From NCBI GenBank assembly GCA_002384815.1, contig DGBN01000068.1:1-23755 (forward strand): 23,755 nt of DNA, in the 5' to 3' direction. The notes below the pieces were generated by a model that saw nothing but the letters and a program-made list of their open reading frames with translations, had not been told where the DNA came from and ran no database searches. This document shows, piece after piece, positions 6,960 to 15,051 of the stretch; the first letter of the stretch is position 1; every line of letters begins with the position of its first letter. Source of the stretch: Oxalobacteraceae bacterium UBA4003. GTDB taxonomy: Bacteria > Pseudomonadota > Gammaproteobacteria > Burkholderiales > Burkholderiaceae_D. The translations under genes were made by a program, and so were the position numbers.

Positions 6960-8531
6960 TCAACCTTCTTTTTCCTGCCGGATTTCTTCCAGTCGCTGCG
7001 CCTTCATCTCGCGTTCACGTGCATCGATAATCGACAAATCGTAAAACGATGCATCCGGCGCACGACGCGCAATCGACAGTTGATCGATCGCCGCCGGCAA
7101 GCTGCCGTTCAAGGCATACGATTCAGCCAATGCCAGATGCTGTTGCGCCTGCTTGTTCAATGCTGCATAGGTTTTCGCCAGGCGATCGTACAGTTGCGGC
7201 TCATGCCGGTATAACTGCACCTGGTCACGCAGGAATGTCACCGCATCTTCATAGCGCGCTGCCGCAAAAAGCGCATCCGCATATTGACGCGCAATCCCGC
7301 GCGACAATGGAAACTGATTGCGTGCGCGCTCCGCTTCTTCCACTGCCTCCCTGGGTTGGCGCGCGGCCAGCCTGATATCGATTGCCAGACTGCTCAATAC
7401 GACGTTCCTGGCTGCCGGCGAACCGGCTGTCAATGTTGTCTGCGCATCGTTGAGCATGCTCTGCGCCTTCTTTGTATCGCCCTGCCTGAGCGCAGCGTAA
7501 GCCAGGCCATACTTCCCTGCAATCATTGCCGTGCGTGTTTGCAGCTGCAACTGTCGCTCGAATGCAGCCCTTGCATCCAGCATGCCCTGCTGCGATGGAT
7601 TTTGCAGGATCCTGACCCTGGCTTGAATCAGGGAGAAATCCAGACTATCCGCATGCTGCCGGTAACGCTGATCGCGTGTACGCGCCTCGATATCCGCAAT
7701 CCGCTCGGTCGTCATCGGATGCGAACGCAGATAAGGCGGTGCGGTATCGGTATAGTTGCGGCTGGCCTGCTGCAGGCGTCCGAAAAAATTGATCATACCG
7801 GATGTTTCAAAACCGGCTTCGCGCATGATATCCAGCCCGACGCGATCCGCCTCGCGTTCTGCATCACGGCTGAAGTTGAGCCGTCGCTGTATCGCCAGTC
7901 CCTGCCCGCCCATCATCATCGCCATGCCGGCATCCGGACTTGCCGTCGCTGTCAACGCGCCAAGCACCATCGCTGCCAATGGAATCAGCATGTCCTGCTT
8001 TTGCTTGCCCAGCATGCGGGCGATATGGCGTTGTGCAACGTGGCCGATTTCATGCGCCATCACAGAAGCAAGCTCGGATTCATTCTGCGCCGCCAGCACC
8101 AGCGCCGAATGCACGCCGATAAAACCACCCGGCAAGGCAAACGCATTCAGCATCGGATCGCGCACTGCGAAGAAGAAAAAATCGTACTGCGTTTCACCCC
8201 GTGCTTCCGGCCGCACTGCAAGCAGGCTGTTGCCCAGCCCGTTCAGATATTCCTGCAAGGGTTCGTCATTCAGATAATCGCGATTGCGCCGGATATCGCG
8301 CATGATCTGCTCGCCCAGCTTGCGTTCCATCAAGGGCGACAATTCTTCCCGCTCGGTATCGCCAAGACTGGGCAGAGGCTGCGCAAACGCAGCCGGAGGC
8401 GCGACTGCAGGCGACAAGGCAAAAACAGCCAGCAAAGCCGCCAGCATCGCAGATCGCACAGGGAATCGCGGTAGAGAAATATCGGCAGGAAGAAAGGATT
8501 TCAGTTTCACGATGCTATGATACCTGCTCAT
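6960..8531 (-). CDS. bepA: Periplasmic M48 metalloprotease with TPR domain (BepA/YfgC-like)
   Basis: BepA-type proteases help assemble or degrade outer-membrane beta-barrel proteins such as LptD. The 523 residues hold a signal peptide (hydrophobic core 27-44, likely cleavage after AFA at 50), then a zinc peptidase with HEIGH (160-164) and a third zinc ligand E225 in DAEREADRVG. The LPGGFIGVHSALVLAA stretch (133-148) ahead of HEIGH is typical of this subgroup. The region from about 330 to the end is helical with repeated A-x-x-Y and alanine-rich pairs, as expected for TPR repeats. The start at 8531 gives a long n-region; M29 at 8447 is an alternative that would still leave a signal peptide. 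It is divergent from moaC, with 44 bases between. Confidence 0.9.
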   Translation of the reverse strand: MSRYHSIVKLKSFLPADISLPRFPVRSAMLAALLAVFALSPAVAPPAAFAQPLPSLGDTEREELSPLMERKLGEQIMRDIRRNRDYLNDEPLQEYLNGLGNSLLAVRPEARGETQYDFFFFAVRDPMLNAFALPGGFIGVHSALVLAAQNESELASVMAHEIGHVAQRHIARMLGKQKQDMLIPLAAMVLGALTATASPDAGMAMMMGGQGLAIQRRLNFSRDAEREADRVGLDIMREAGFETSGMINFFGRLQQASRNYTDTAPPYLRSHPMTTERIADIEARTRDQRYRQHADSLDFSLIQARVRILQNPSQQGMLDARAAFERQLQLQTRTAMIAGKYGLAYAALRQGDTKKAQSMLNDAQTTLTAGSPAARNVVLSSLAIDIRLAARQPREAVEEAERARNQFPLSRGIARQYADALFAAARYEDAVTFLRDQVQLYRHEPQLYDRLAKTYAALNKQAQQHLALAESYALNGSLPAAIDQLSIARRAPDASFYDLSIIDAREREMKAQRLEEIRQEKEG

Positions 8532-8575
8532 CGCAAACGTTCCACACTTCCAGCCACAGACGCATTTTCATCATC

Positions 8576-9085
8576 ATGACTGCACACAACAAAACTTCTA
8601 CCACCAACGACGGCCTGACTCATTTCGACGCCACCGGCCAGGCACACATGGTCGATGTCGGCAGCAAGAATGAAACCCACCGCATCGCAATCGCCAGCGG
8701 CACGATACGAATGAAACCGGAAACACTCGCCATTATCGAATCCGGTACGGCGAAAAAAGGCGACGTATTAGGCATCGCCCGCATCGCAGCGATCATGGCT
8801 GCAAAACGCACCAGCGATCTGATTCCCCTGTGCCATCCGCTCGCACTGACGCGCGTCACGGTTGATTTTTCTATCGATGCGACGCAATCCAGTATTCACT
8901 GCACTGCGCAGGTAGAAACATTTGGGAAAACCGGCGTGGAGATGGAAGCATTGACCGCTGTGCAAATCGGGTTATTGACGATTTACGATATGTGCAAGGC
9001 GGTGGATAGGGGGATGATGATGAGTGAAATCAAGGTCCTGGAAAAACACGGCGGAAAGTCAGGGGATTGGGTAGCCGACCTATAA
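8576..9085 (+). CDS. moaC: Cyclic pyranopterin monophosphate synthase MoaC
   Basis: MoaC acts with MoaA in the first stage of molybdenum cofactor synthesis, turning the MoaA product into cyclic pyranopterin monophosphate. The 169 residues carry the conserved LIPLCHPLALT (82-92) with H87, GVEMEALTAV (120-129) and YDMCKAVDRGM (137-147), which contains the active-site Asp and Lys (D138, K141). The N-terminal 16 residues are variable. No other moa or mob gene is in the window, so it stands apart from the rest of the pathway here. It is monocistronic: the only following element is a strong terminator 41 bases past the stop codon. Confidence 0.96.
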   Translation: MTAHNKTSTTNDGLTHFDATGQAHMVDVGSKNETHRIAIASGTIRMKPETLAIIESGTAKKGDVLGIARIAAIMAAKRTSDLIPLCHPLALTRVTVDFSIDATQSSIHCTAQVETFGKTGVEMEALTAVQIGLLTIYDMCKAVDRGMMMSEIKVLEKHGGKSGDWVADL

Positions 9086-9125
9086 TTTCAGTAGGCACTG
9101 ATGAGATCGCTCTCACAGACTGAAT

Positions 9126-9155
9126 AAAAAACACTCCATTATTGGAGTGTTTTTT
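9126..9155. terminator. Bidirectional rho-independent terminator between moaC and the pilin glycosylase gene
   Basis: AAAAAACACTCCA (9126-9138) pairs perfectly with TGGAGTGTTTTTT (9143-9155) around a TTAT loop. The stem has a T-run on both strands, so it can stop moaC transcripts on the plus strand and transcripts of the convergent gene on the minus strand. Confidence 0.93.
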
Positions 9156-9205
9156 GAATACGGGCTATCAAATCACTACGCGCAAACCATTTGCAGATCA
9201 CAAGC

Positions 9206-10918
9206 TTATTTCTCAACCTCGACTGGCCAAGGAACAGCCGCTATTGCTGGATTCTTGAGTGATTGCCTGGCCCAATCTTCCCTCACTAAAAGACATTGAC
9301 CTTTAGGCGCCAGTTTGCACAGTCTTCTCAACCACAATGCAGCTTCATCAGGACGTTGATTCAGGGCCATTGCCGTTGCAATCTTGTTGAAGAAAATCAT
9401 ATTAGGGTACAAGCCGGTCACGTTACGCATCCAGTCCAACTCTTCATTTGTCAATCCCGCCCTGGGCTCAAACCGTGCATAACGCATATAGTCTTGCCAC
9501 TGCGTCAGAAGCAACACATCCGGCGGCCCATGCGGTCTCGACATAGTGAAGTTGTACCATTCCATGCGCAGTATCCGATAGCTGGTTTCAACGCGTGAAT
9601 AGTCCCGAATGATCAATGCTAAAAGCATCGTAGCAGCCAGCCAGATAGCAAAGAAAATCCATCGACTGGTATAAACCACGGGCTTTGCGCCCAAACGTAC
9701 ATTTAATACACCCATCATCATCCCCGCTGGAAGCAGGAAATAGGCAAAGTACAGTGGTAATTCAAGCATCGCGTGATTCGCGATGATGAGTAGAAAAACA
9801 AACAGCACCGCATTTTCTGCAGTCCGGACAGCGCGAAATCTCTTCCAGAACCACCAGAGTAACGCTCCCGAGATCAATAACCCCAAGGGAATACCGCACC
9901 ACAAAAACACATCAAAAAACAGATTGTGCGAGTATGAAAAAAAACTGCCCACCGGTGGGTGTTCAGCAGCCACCATCATCTGCGCCAATCCACTCTGATT
10001 CCATCCAAAGCCTAACCATGGCTGCTGCGACAAGGCATCGGCGAAAGCAGCCCATGCCAACTGACGCGTTCCGCCACTCATGCGAGCTACATCGGCAATA
10101 TCGACCTGCGCACCGCCTCCCTGCATATGCGAGCTATATTGCCACCACCCCAAAAGTACAACGCAGACTACAAAATAAAGACCTAAACCACTCATTACCC
10201 ATGGCAACCTGAAGTCCCTCCAGAGGCCACGCCAAAACCAGCTAATACATACCAACAAGAAGACGCCTATCCAGGCAGTACGCGATGCAGTTAATGCAAT
10301 TCCAAACAGCAAGTACGCCGACATCAACAAGGCAGGCCAGACACCGATACGTTTATGCAACCAGCCCCATGCTACGGCCAGCAAACCCCATAATAAAAAA
10401 GTGCCCAATTGATTCGGCTGGCCGAAATTGGCATGAGGTCTTGCAGGCCCCCCACCCATAGACCACAGTTCCAACCCCTCCAATCCTAGCCACGTATGCA
10501 ATTGCAAGCCGACAGACAACAAGGCAGCCGCACCGATTGCCAGAAAAAGAGCATCAAGGAACTGACCAGAATTACTAGCTTCCCAGCGTGCCCCCGTCAG
10601 CAAAGCCAATAAAAAACCTAGCAAATAGGCGCTTGAAATCCAGGCATTACCTATCATCGGCACAATATCAAACGCATATTGAATCCAGACTATGCAGGGC
10701 AACAATGCGGTCAATGCCGTAATTCGGTGCCACGGCAACGGACCACGCACGCGCAAGATAGCGGCAAACGATGCGATAGAACAAATCAATGCAATCCACG
10801 TGTCCGTATGAAAGGAAAGCCATGGGTGGTAATGATTAGGTAATAACCAACCAATAGCTAGGGCGCAAGCCCAAAGGATCTGCCAAAAATTGGTCATTAC
10901 CGGGCGGCCATAGGTCAT
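9206..10918 (-). CDS. PglL/TfpO-type O-oligosaccharyltransferase (Wzy_C family), probably pilin glycosylating
   Basis: This integral membrane protein of about 570 residues has some 12 hydrophobic helices in the first 430 residues and a soluble C-terminal part. RPHANFGQPNQLG (160-172) is characteristic of PglL/TfpO-type protein O-glycosylases. SRTAW (212-216), GFGWNQ (303-308) and HNLFFDVFLWCGIP (331-344) follow the Wzy_C/WaaL pattern. Such enzymes move a lipid-linked glycan onto proteins in the periplasm. Lying directly downstream of pilA, the pilin is its likely substrate; O-antigen ligase is the alternative. The frame could start at 10984, but that start would lie upstream of the pilA terminator hairpin, so 10918 (after GGAAAA) or 10897 is more likely. 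Confidence 0.85.
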   Translation of the reverse strand: MTYGRPVMTNFWQILWACALAIGWLLPNHYHPWLSFHTDTWIALICSIASFAAILRVRGPLPWHRITALTALLPCIVWIQYAFDIVPMIGNAWISSAYLLGFLLALLTGARWEASNSGQFLDALFLAIGAAALLSVGLQLHTWLGLEGLELWSMGGGPARPHANFGQPNQLGTFLLWGLLAVAWGWLHKRIGVWPALLMSAYLLFGIALTASRTAWIGVFLLVCISWFWRGLWRDFRLPWVMSGLGLYFVVCVVLLGWWQYSSHMQGGGAQVDIADVARMSGGTRQLAWAAFADALSQQPWLGFGWNQSGLAQMMVAAEHPPVGSFFSYSHNLFFDVFLWCGIPLGLLISGALLWWFWKRFRAVRTAENAVLFVFLLIIANHAMLELPLYFAYFLLPAGMMMGVLNVRLGAKPVVYTSRWIFFAIWLAATMLLALIIRDYSRVETSYRILRMEWYNFTMSRPHGPPDVLLLTQWQDYMRYARFEPRAGLTNEELDWMRNVTGLYPNMIFFNKIATAMALNQRPDEAALWLRRLCKLAPKGQCLLVREDWARQSLKNPAIAAVPWPVEVEK

Positions 10919-10941
10919 CCGATGTTTTCCATTCAAAAAAT

Positions 10942-10974
10942 AAATACAAAAAAGGCACCCTAAGAGGGTGCCTT
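10942..10974 (-). terminator. Rho-independent terminator after pilA
   Basis: On the minus strand AAGGCACCC and GGGTGCCTT form a perfect 9-bp stem with a 5-base loop (10952-10974), followed by TTTTTGTATTTA. It lies 71 bases after the pilA stop codon and upstream of the transferase start, so most pilin transcripts should end here with only read-through reaching the next gene. Confidence 0.92.
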
Positions 10975-11044
10975 CCGCTGCCATCCTTAACCTACTAATC
11001 TAAAAAAACCTGCATCGATTACTAGTAGAACAGATTGCTATTAC

Positions 11045-11506
11045 TTAGATTTTAGGCAAATATTTAGCATTCACGTTGCCGCCGATAGTCCATTGCGTTC
11101 CAGCTTGAGTACACGAACCATTATAAATAATTGTTTGACCAGCTGTGACACTCGAACCAATGTCTTTCATTACAATCGTCACCGTTGCGGTAGCAGCATT
11201 CGTATTAGCAACAAGCACTGATGTTGTGTATTTACCATTGATATCCGTTGCATCTGGAAGGCCCAATGACGTGTTCAAGTCAGCGACACCAGCTGTTGTT
11301 AAACTTTGCTCGCTACAGGCGATGCCTACAGCAGTACGTGCTGGCGACGACAAGCTAACTGCTTCAGATACTTTCGCTTTCACGGTGTAGTCTTGATACG
11401 CAGGCAAAGCAACAGCAGCCAAAATACCGATAATCGCCACAACGATCATCAATTCGATCAGCGTAAAACCGGCTTGTGCTTTTTTAATCATTTTCATCGA
11501 TTTCAT
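11045..11506 (-). CDS. pilA: Type IV major pilin (type IVa prepilin)
   Basis: PilA is the structural subunit of type IV pili used for twitching, attachment and DNA uptake. The 153-residue precursor has a 13-residue positively charged leader ending in glycine (G13), cleaved and N-methylated at F14 by PilD. The mature N-terminus FTLIELMIVVAIIGIL carries the conserved Glu5 (E18 here). The globular head has two cysteines, C64 and C132, a likely disulphide, and ends in KYLPKI, a tail I associate with betaproteobacterial pilins. AGGAG at 11513-11517, six bases ahead, fixes the start at 11506 rather than the ATG 31 codons upstream. Expression is probably sigma-54 dependent (promoter at 11559-11574). 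Other pilus genes are not in the window. Confidence 0.95.
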   Translation of the reverse strand: MKSMKMIKKAQAGFTLIELMIVVAIIGILAAVALPAYQDYTVKAKVSEAVSLSSPARTAVGIACSEQSLTTAGVADLNTSLGLPDATDINGKYTTSVLVANTNAATATVTIVMKDIGSSVTAGQTIIYNGSCTQAGTQWTIGGNVNAKYLPKI

Positions 11507-11558
11507 TTGTTTCTCCTGTTGGGAAATAAGGGCAGTTCCTCTGCCACGTTTTCCAAGG

Positions 11559-11574
11559 AGCAATCGGTATGCCA
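11559..11574 (-). promoter_or_regulatory. pilA: Sigma-54 promoter of pilA
   Basis: Minus-strand TGGCATACCGATTGCT matches the RpoN consensus TGGCACG-N4-TTGCW at all but two positions, with the invariant GG and GC separated by the required 10 bases. Transcription would start near 11547, leaving a leader of about 40 bases before the pilA ATG. Sigma-54 control of pilA through PilR is known in Pseudomonas; its use here is inferred from the match. Confidence 0.8.
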
Positions 11575-11649
11575 GCTCAATATCGATGAAATTACGCACT
11601 TTTTACAATTTAAATACACAAAAAGTAACAATTTTGGTTACGACCCACC

Positions 11650-11681
11650 AATTTTTGTCACTTTAACAGGAAATTTTTGTC
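11650..11681. promoter_or_regulatory. Paired direct repeat upstream of the pilA promoter, candidate PilR enhancer
   Basis: AATTTTTGTC occurs at 11650-11659 and again at 11672-11681, exactly 22 bp apart (about two helical turns). The repeats lie roughly 100-135 bp upstream of the predicted pilA start, where sigma-54 activators usually bind. The T-rich run followed by TGTC resembles the published Pseudomonas PilR site, which is T/A-rich with a (C/G)TGTC core. The repeat is seen directly; PilR binding is inferred. Confidence 0.5.
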
Positions 11682-11740
11682 TGCTGAACGCAGGTAGACG
11701 CCAGCCTCAGACCCGCAAAGCACTGCGGCAAATTGATGAA

Positions 11741-12384
11741 TTAATACAAAAACATCATTTCGCTACCGGACAAGGCGATGACATCGCCATGCTTCAGCGG
11801 GTGCGTCTGCATGCCTATCGATACGCCGTTGACGAGAGGATAAACCTCGCCCTCGACGTGAGTCACAGCGTAACCTTGCGCATCCTTTGTCAGCACCGCA
11901 ACTTGCACACCCGGACGGCCTATGGTGGTCAGCACTTTTGTCAGTGCAATGACCTTGTCTCTGGCGGCACCACTCAATACCTTGATGGCGGCAATGGATC
12001 TGCCGGATGCATTTTGCGATGGCGGGACACTATGCCGGGGTTCGTCCGGATTGTTTTCTTCAGACTGCGCAAAATGGACGAGGTGCCATAAACGCTGTCT
12101 TCTATCCGGTACTGGATGGTATGGGTGGCGAGTTCGATCACATCCCTGCCTTGCAGCAGATGCTTCCTTACCGGCTGGCCGTTGAGACGGCTGCCATTGG
12201 TACTGCCGAGGTCTTCGAAGTACGATTCCGTGGGAGTGGTGATGATTACAGCATGTTCGGCGCTGATGCCGGGCGCGTCGATCACGATATCGTTGTAGGT
12301 CCTGCGTCCTATGGTGATGCGTGTTTTCAGGAGCGGAAGCTCCTGCAATGTGACGCCATCCTTCGCCAAAATAATCGTGGCCAT
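11741..12384 (-). pseudogene. Two-FHA-domain protein split by an apparent frameshift
   Basis: FHA domains bind phosphothreonine. The first frame (start 12384) gives a good FHA domain: ITIGRRTYNDIVID, then SAEHAV, then STNGSRLNG and DVIEL, continuing to about residue 103. It then runs into an unrelated tail and stops at 11974. A second frame continues the protein from about 12076 to a stop at 11741. It reads as an acidic linker (AQSEENNPDEPRHSVPPSQ) and a second, degenerate FHA-like domain (VLTTIGRPGVQVAVL, HVEGEVYPLVNG, HGDVIALSG). Joining them needs one extra base near 12070-12085 and gives about 214 residues. It could be a real inactivating deletion, a truncated but working single-FHA protein, or a sequencing error. 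It sits 143 bases after the PP2C phosphatase gene, a common partner. Confidence 0.8.
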
Positions 12385-12527
12385 TTCTATTTTCCGACTT
12401 CTTTTTCTGCATCAAATGATAGTGGGGAAGCGTGTACATACGTACGCGTTTCCGATTCGCGCTGCCATACTCCGGCGAAAACAATATGGGTGCATGCATG
12501 GATATATCAAGATGCGTGCCATCTGCA

Positions 12528-13361
12528 TCAAGATGAAGGCAAGGCCGATCGCAAGCGGGCAAGAAGGCGTTCACGCAAACTGATCGGCACCACCCGGCTT
12601 GATTGTACTTTTGCCAAAACGACAGAGATATTGTCACGTCCGCCGTTGTTATTCGCAGCCTCAACCAAGGTGCCGCATAATAAATCAAGATCGGAATGAT
12701 CGCTTTTTAGGATGGCAATCATCTGTTCATGCGACAGCATGTCGGACAGGCCGTCGGAACACAGCAGATAAAGATCATCATTTTCGGTCGGGTAGTCGTT
12801 GACTTCCACATCGATTTGCGAGGCAACGCCAAGCGCCCGCGTAATCAGGTTTTTGTTCGGTGCAAAACGCGCCCATTCCGGGCTGATCAAACCCGCGTCT
12901 ATCTGTTCCTGCAATTGAGAATGATCGCGTGTCAGCTGCTGCAAGCCGCCTTGCCGGAATCGATAGGCGCGAGAATCGCCGATGTGCGCCAGCACAATGC
13001 GATCATGATGAAATAGTGCAGCAACCAGCGTGGTACCCATGCCGCTGAATTGCGGCTGAATGCGTGCCACTTCCAGTATCTGCACATTGGCCAGGGTAAC
13101 GGACTCCACCATCAAGCCCTGCAAAAACTTGCCGGTCAGCCGTCGCCTTTTTTTCTGTTGCTGCAGACGCTGCTCCAGCATGGCCACACATACCGAGGTG
13201 GCAATCCCGCTCGCTACTTCGCCGGCATTGTAACCACCCATGCCATCCGCCAGCACCGCGATTTTATAATCGACATTGATCTCGACGGCATCTTCATTGT
13301 GCGCACGCACCAAGCCCGTATCGGTCTTGACGGCGAATTGCAGCGCGACGTGATGCGTCAT
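12528..13361 (-). CDS. PP2C-family serine/threonine protein phosphatase
   Basis: This 277-residue cytoplasmic phosphatase of the PppA/Stp/PrpC type removes phosphate from Ser/Thr using two or three Mn or Mg ions. Metal and catalytic motifs are all present: RAHNEDA (19-25, D24), LADGMGGYNAGE (37-48, D39 and G40), GMGTTLVAAL (107-116), HIGDSRAYR (126-134), CSDGLSDML (201-209, D203) and GGRDNISVV (240-248, D243). No transmembrane helix is seen; the basic C-terminus (SLRERLLARLRSAL) may be a short tail. It is followed by the FHA protein gene on the same strand, a usual pairing for a phospho-signalling module, but no kinase gene is within the window. Confidence 0.93.
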   Translation of the reverse strand: MTHHVALQFAVKTDTGLVRAHNEDAVEINVDYKIAVLADGMGGYNAGEVASGIATSVCVAMLEQRLQQQKKRRRLTGKFLQGLMVESVTLANVQILEVARIQPQFSGMGTTLVAALFHHDRIVLAHIGDSRAYRFRQGGLQQLTRDHSQLQEQIDAGLISPEWARFAPNKNLITRALGVASQIDVEVNDYPTENDDLYLLCSDGLSDMLSHEQMIAILKSDHSDLDLLCGTLVEAANNNGGRDNISVVLAKVQSSRVVPISLRERLLARLRSALPSS

Positions 13362-13878
13362 AAAGGTGGAAGGTTAACGGGCTATGCAGGCTACGTTGAA
13401 AATACAAATATTCCTTGCTAATACATGTGAGCAATCGTGCCGCAGATTATCTCTTGATCGGGTCAGAAATACTTTCTTTTTGCTATCAGAACAGATGATA
13501 TCTGCTTTCTCCGTGAAAACTATTCACTCTTGCCGATTAATACGAATTCAGACACGTTCAGGCGCGATTTTTCTACCGTTTTGGAACAGATGAAAGCAAT
13601 TGCCACATCTAATCCGCTTTTCATGAAATATATCCTTCTCTTCATTTAACAAAAAATGAGGCCATGTCACAGCTAAACCACCGCTATACCTCGCTCTATT
13701 CGGTTTCATATGCCGACCCTGCATGCGTTTGCGCAAGACCAAGCCATGCGATCGCCAATTGAAGCGATCGGCCTTTATAATGACAAGAATACACATGCGG
13801 GGCCGCCCACCTTGCGCCCCTCCACCCGCTTTTCAGAAATGGAGAGATGCCGGATCGCTTCCGCCATCGAGAATGATC
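13362..13878. promoter_or_regulatory. Divergent spacer between the PP2C and HDAC-family genes
   Basis: This 517-base stretch is AT-richer than its flanks and shows no believable gene; the frames crossing it are short or antisense to the HDAC gene. A perfect TATAAT (13776-13781) lies about 95 bases before the HDAC start and is a plausible -10, but no -35 sits at the right distance. Just upstream, GCGATCG at 13749-13755 and again at 13764-13770 forms an overlapping inverted and direct repeat. The rest holds nothing I can name. Confidence 0.35.
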
Positions 13879-14811
13879 ATGACGACATTGATTTACACCC
13901 ACGAAGCCTGTTTGAACCATAAGCCCGGCTCCGGCCACCCGGAATCGCCTGAACGTCTGAAAGCGGTATTGCGCGCCTTGCGCACGCCGGAGTTCGATGC
14001 CGCAGAGTGGCGTGATGCGCCTATGGGCACACGTGAACAAGTGCTGATGATCCATACCGAAGCATTCGTCGAAGATGTGGAAGATGCCTCCCCCAGCCAG
14101 GGTTACATGCCGCTGGATGGCGGCGATACTGTCATGTCGCCCGGCTCGCTGGAAGCCGTCATGCGTTGCGTGGGCGCCGCCTGCGCTGGTGTTGATGCGG
14201 TGATGGGCAAGGAAGCACACAATGTATTCTGCGCTACCCGTCCATGCGGCCATCATGCCGAACCGAACAAGGCGATGGGATTTTGCATTTACAATCAGGC
14301 GGCCATCGCGGCAGCCTACGCGTATGACGTGCATAAACTGGAACGGGTTGCCGTCGTCGATTTCGATGTTCATCACGGTAACGGCACGCAAGCTGCGTTT
14401 TACGATCGCCCTGAACTGTTCTACGCATCCAGCCATCAATCGCATTTTTATCCCGGCACTGGCCTGGAAGCAGAAACCGGCATCTCGCACAACATCGTCA
14501 ACGTTCCACTGCCACGCGGTTGCGACTCTGCGATGTTCCGCGAACAGATTGCGGCAAAAATGTTGCCGGCCATCCGTGCCTTCAATCCTGAAATTCTGAT
14601 CATTTCGGCCGGCTTCGACGCCCATCATCTGGACCCACTGGCCGGTTTGAATCTGCAGGACGACGACTTCGACTGGGTGACGCGCGAACTGATTAAAATT
14701 GCCGACGACTGCTGTGAAGGTCGCGTGGTTTCCATCCTTGAAGGCGGTTACAGCCTGGAAGGTCTGGCTTCCAGTACGGCCATTCACGTCAAGGCATTGA
14801 TGGATCACTGA
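13879..14811 (+). CDS. Histone deacetylase-family amidohydrolase
   Basis: Bacterial members of this zinc enzyme family remove acetyl groups from acetylpolyamines, acetyl-lysine or related amides (AcuC, acetylpolyamine amidohydrolase and HDAH types). The 310 residues show the whole active site. The tandem histidines H125 and H126 lie in RPCGHHAEP, and the zinc ligands D163 and H165 lie in DFDVHHGNGTQ. The third zinc ligand D247 lies in SAGFDAHHLDPL, and the tyrosine motif EGGYSLEG is at 288-295. The N-terminal HPESPERL (20-27) is also typical. The start at 13879 follows GAGA; an in-frame ATG at 13723 would add 52 unrelated residues. It appears monocistronic, with a hairpin just after the stop. 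The substrate cannot be told from sequence. Confidence 0.93.
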   Translation: MTTLIYTHEACLNHKPGSGHPESPERLKAVLRALRTPEFDAAEWRDAPMGTREQVLMIHTEAFVEDVEDASPSQGYMPLDGGDTVMSPGSLEAVMRCVGAACAGVDAVMGKEAHNVFCATRPCGHHAEPNKAMGFCIYNQAAIAAAYAYDVHKLERVAVVDFDVHHGNGTQAAFYDRPELFYASSHQSHFYPGTGLEAETGISHNIVNVPLPRGCDSAMFREQIAAKMLPAIRAFNPEILIISAGFDAHHLDPLAGLNLQDDDFDWVTRELIKIADDCCEGRVVSILEGGYSLEGLASSTAIHVKALMDH

Positions 14812-14820
14812 TCCTGCCAT

Positions 14821-14849
14821 GCATGGTCGCCCATAAAGGGCGACCATGC
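14821..14849 (+). terminator. 12-bp hairpin after the HDAC-family gene
   Basis: GCATGGTCGCCC (14821-14832) and GGGCGACCATGC (14838-14849) form a perfect stem with an ATAAA loop, ten bases after the stop codon. There is no T-run on either side, so it is either a U-tract-independent terminator or a 3' end stabiliser. Confidence 0.6.
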
Positions 14850-15003
14850 TGCCGCAGCAAAGCGATGAGCCCACGCGTTATTTCCATACTTAGCTACCAA
14901 CGCCCATCAGCACCTGCCGTGAATTGCCTGACGGCAAACAATGCCCGGCGCAATCTTCTCTTCTGATCCTACGCAGCATTGGATGCTTGTCTGATTCACC
15001 AAA

Positions 15004-15046
15004 TATAATTCTGCGCATAAAATCATTCCTCTACCCTGAGAGGAGG
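15004..15046 (+). promoter_or_regulatory. Putative promoter and ribosome site of the disordered 100-residue protein
   Basis: TATAAT at 15004-15009 is a perfect -10; the best -35 candidate is TTGGAT at 14979-14984, with a 19-bp spacer. AGGAGG at 15041-15046, five bases before the ATG, is a full-consensus Shine-Dalgarno, suggesting that the small gene is strongly translated. Confidence 0.5.
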
Positions 15047-15051
15047 ACACC

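Noticed and set aside
7284..8474. 396-codon plus-strand open frame
   Set aside because: It lies wholly antisense to the M48 protease, whose motifs and signal peptide are clear. Its translation is Cys-, His- and Arg-rich with no family pattern.
12065..12090. Programmed -1 ribosomal frameshift in the FHA gene
   Set aside because: No X-XXY-YYZ slippery heptamer in the right phase and no strong stem-loop downstream was seen, so a mutation or read error is simpler.
12007..12699. 230-codon plus-strand frame across the FHA gene
   Set aside because: It covers the FHA frameshift region antisense, but the minus-strand frames carry clear FHA motifs and this one carries none.
13696..14874. 392-codon minus-strand open frame
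   Set aside because: It is antisense to the HDAC-family gene, which has every catalytic motif; the product has no recognisable domain.
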